Positions 4,674 through 5,017 of a DNA stretch of 5,017 nt are shown here, one piece after another. Below the pieces are notes generated by a model that was not told where the DNA came from, ran no database searches, and saw nothing but the letters and a program-made list of their open reading frames with translations. The position numbers and the translations under genes were made by a program. The DNA is from Geodermatophilaceae bacterium (GTDB lineage Bacteria; Actinomycetota; Actinomycetes; Mycobacteriales; Geodermatophilaceae), in assembly GCA_013811805.1 (NCBI GenBank), contig JACCUM010000105.1, positions 1 to 5,017 on the forward strand, given 5' to 3'. Each line of letters begins with the position of its first letter. Positions within the stretch are counted from its first letter, which is position 1.

Positions 4674-5017
4674 CTATTCGCGCTCGGTGAGCGTGACCTC
4701 GAGGCCGCCGACCAGGTCCGCGGACAGGTTGTAGATGTAGGTCGCCATCGTGGCCAGCGCGGTGAACAGCACGATGTTGATCGCCCCGATCAGGGCCGCC
4801 CCACCGAAGATCAGCCCGGGGGTGACCAACTCACTGGTGGAACCGTCCTCTGAACCGAGCTGACCCCACAACTTGTTGATCTCGTCGAAGACGCTGAGGC
4901 TGGACAGGACGCCGTACAAGATCCCTACCGCGACCATCCACACGAAGAACATGACGACCGAGAGCACCAGCGAGATCTTCAGCGCCGACCAGGTATCCAC
5001 GTGCCGCAGTTGCAGCC
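4674..5017 (-). CDS. DUF3566 membrane protein, N-terminus beyond the right edge
   Basis: The frame is open to the right edge, and the first readable residues are LQLRHVDTWSALKISL. DUF3566 proteins have a long, charged, disordered N-terminus, then a conserved start like this, so the GTG at 5000 (first base of VDTW) is internal and not the true start. Two membrane spans follow: about 20 residues in LVLSVVMFFVWMVAVGILYG and again in LIFGGAALIGAINIVLFTAL. Between them is a polar loop (FDEINKLWGQLGSEDGS). The C-terminus YIYNLSADLVGGLEVTLTE is the most conserved part of the family. The function is unknown; the gene is normally directly downstream of gyrA, so gyrA and gyrB are expected just outside the window. 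Stop TAG at 4676-4674. Confidence 0.93.
   Translation of the reverse strand, partial: LQLRHVDTWSALKISLVLSVVMFFVWMVAVGILYGVLSSLSVFDEINKLWGQLGSEDGSTSELVTPGLIFGGAALIGAINIVLFTALATMATYIYNLSADLVGGLEVTLTERE

Noticed and set aside
4674..5000. Complete DUF3566 gene starting at GTG 5000
   Set aside because: Conserved family residues (LQLRHV) continue in frame to the window edge, so the true start is outside.
1..5017. CRISPR array or insertion sequence
   Set aside because: There is no regularly spaced repeat-spacer pattern, no transposase motif and no terminal inverted repeats. The only direct repeats are the short ones listed.

Overview
The window is GC-rich actinobacterial DNA. The diagnosis rests on gene content: a DUF3566 membrane protein, tRNA-Ile(GAT), a DLW-39 family peptide and tRNA-Ala(TGC) lie in a row on the minus strand. 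In many actinobacteria this cluster sits just downstream of gyrA, close to the chromosomal origin. Neither tRNA encodes its CCA end, which also fits. The genus cannot be fixed from this sequence.

Right part (about 4066-5017): ordered chromosomal backbone. The DUF3566 gene runs in from beyond the right edge, then come tRNA-Ile, DLW-39 and tRNA-Ala, all read leftwards. A plausible intrinsic terminator follows tRNA-Ala.

Middle and left parts (about 1-4060): accessory in character and partly decayed. Just past the tRNA-Ala 3' end are two short direct repeats that resemble integrase arm sites. Next is a broken MocR/PdxR-type aminotransferase, lacking its N-terminal half and frameshifted near its C-terminus. 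Two 20-base direct repeats lie near it. A divergent pair follows: a small cupin (plus strand) and an HxlR-type regulator with an SCP2-like C-terminal domain (minus strand). Left of these is a heavily deleted, twice-frameshifted phosphoenolpyruvate carboxylase (ppc) relic that has lost both key catalytic regions.

At 271-818 is a compact two-gene operon on the plus strand: an 82-residue BrnT-like protein and an 83-residue helix-turn-helix protein overlapping by ATGA. It looks like a type II toxin-antitoxin module. Its promoter appears to make a leaderless mRNA starting at a GTG codon. Two copies of the same palindrome, 28 bases apart centre to centre, cover the -35 and the -10, as expected for autorepression. 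This is the most interesting intact system here. The start of one more minus-strand gene runs off the left edge.

My reading is an old, eroding insertion zone next to tRNA-Ala: a self-maintaining TA pair and a regulator/cupin pair survive among dead metabolic genes. The insertion history is inference; no integrase gene or second att copy is visible.
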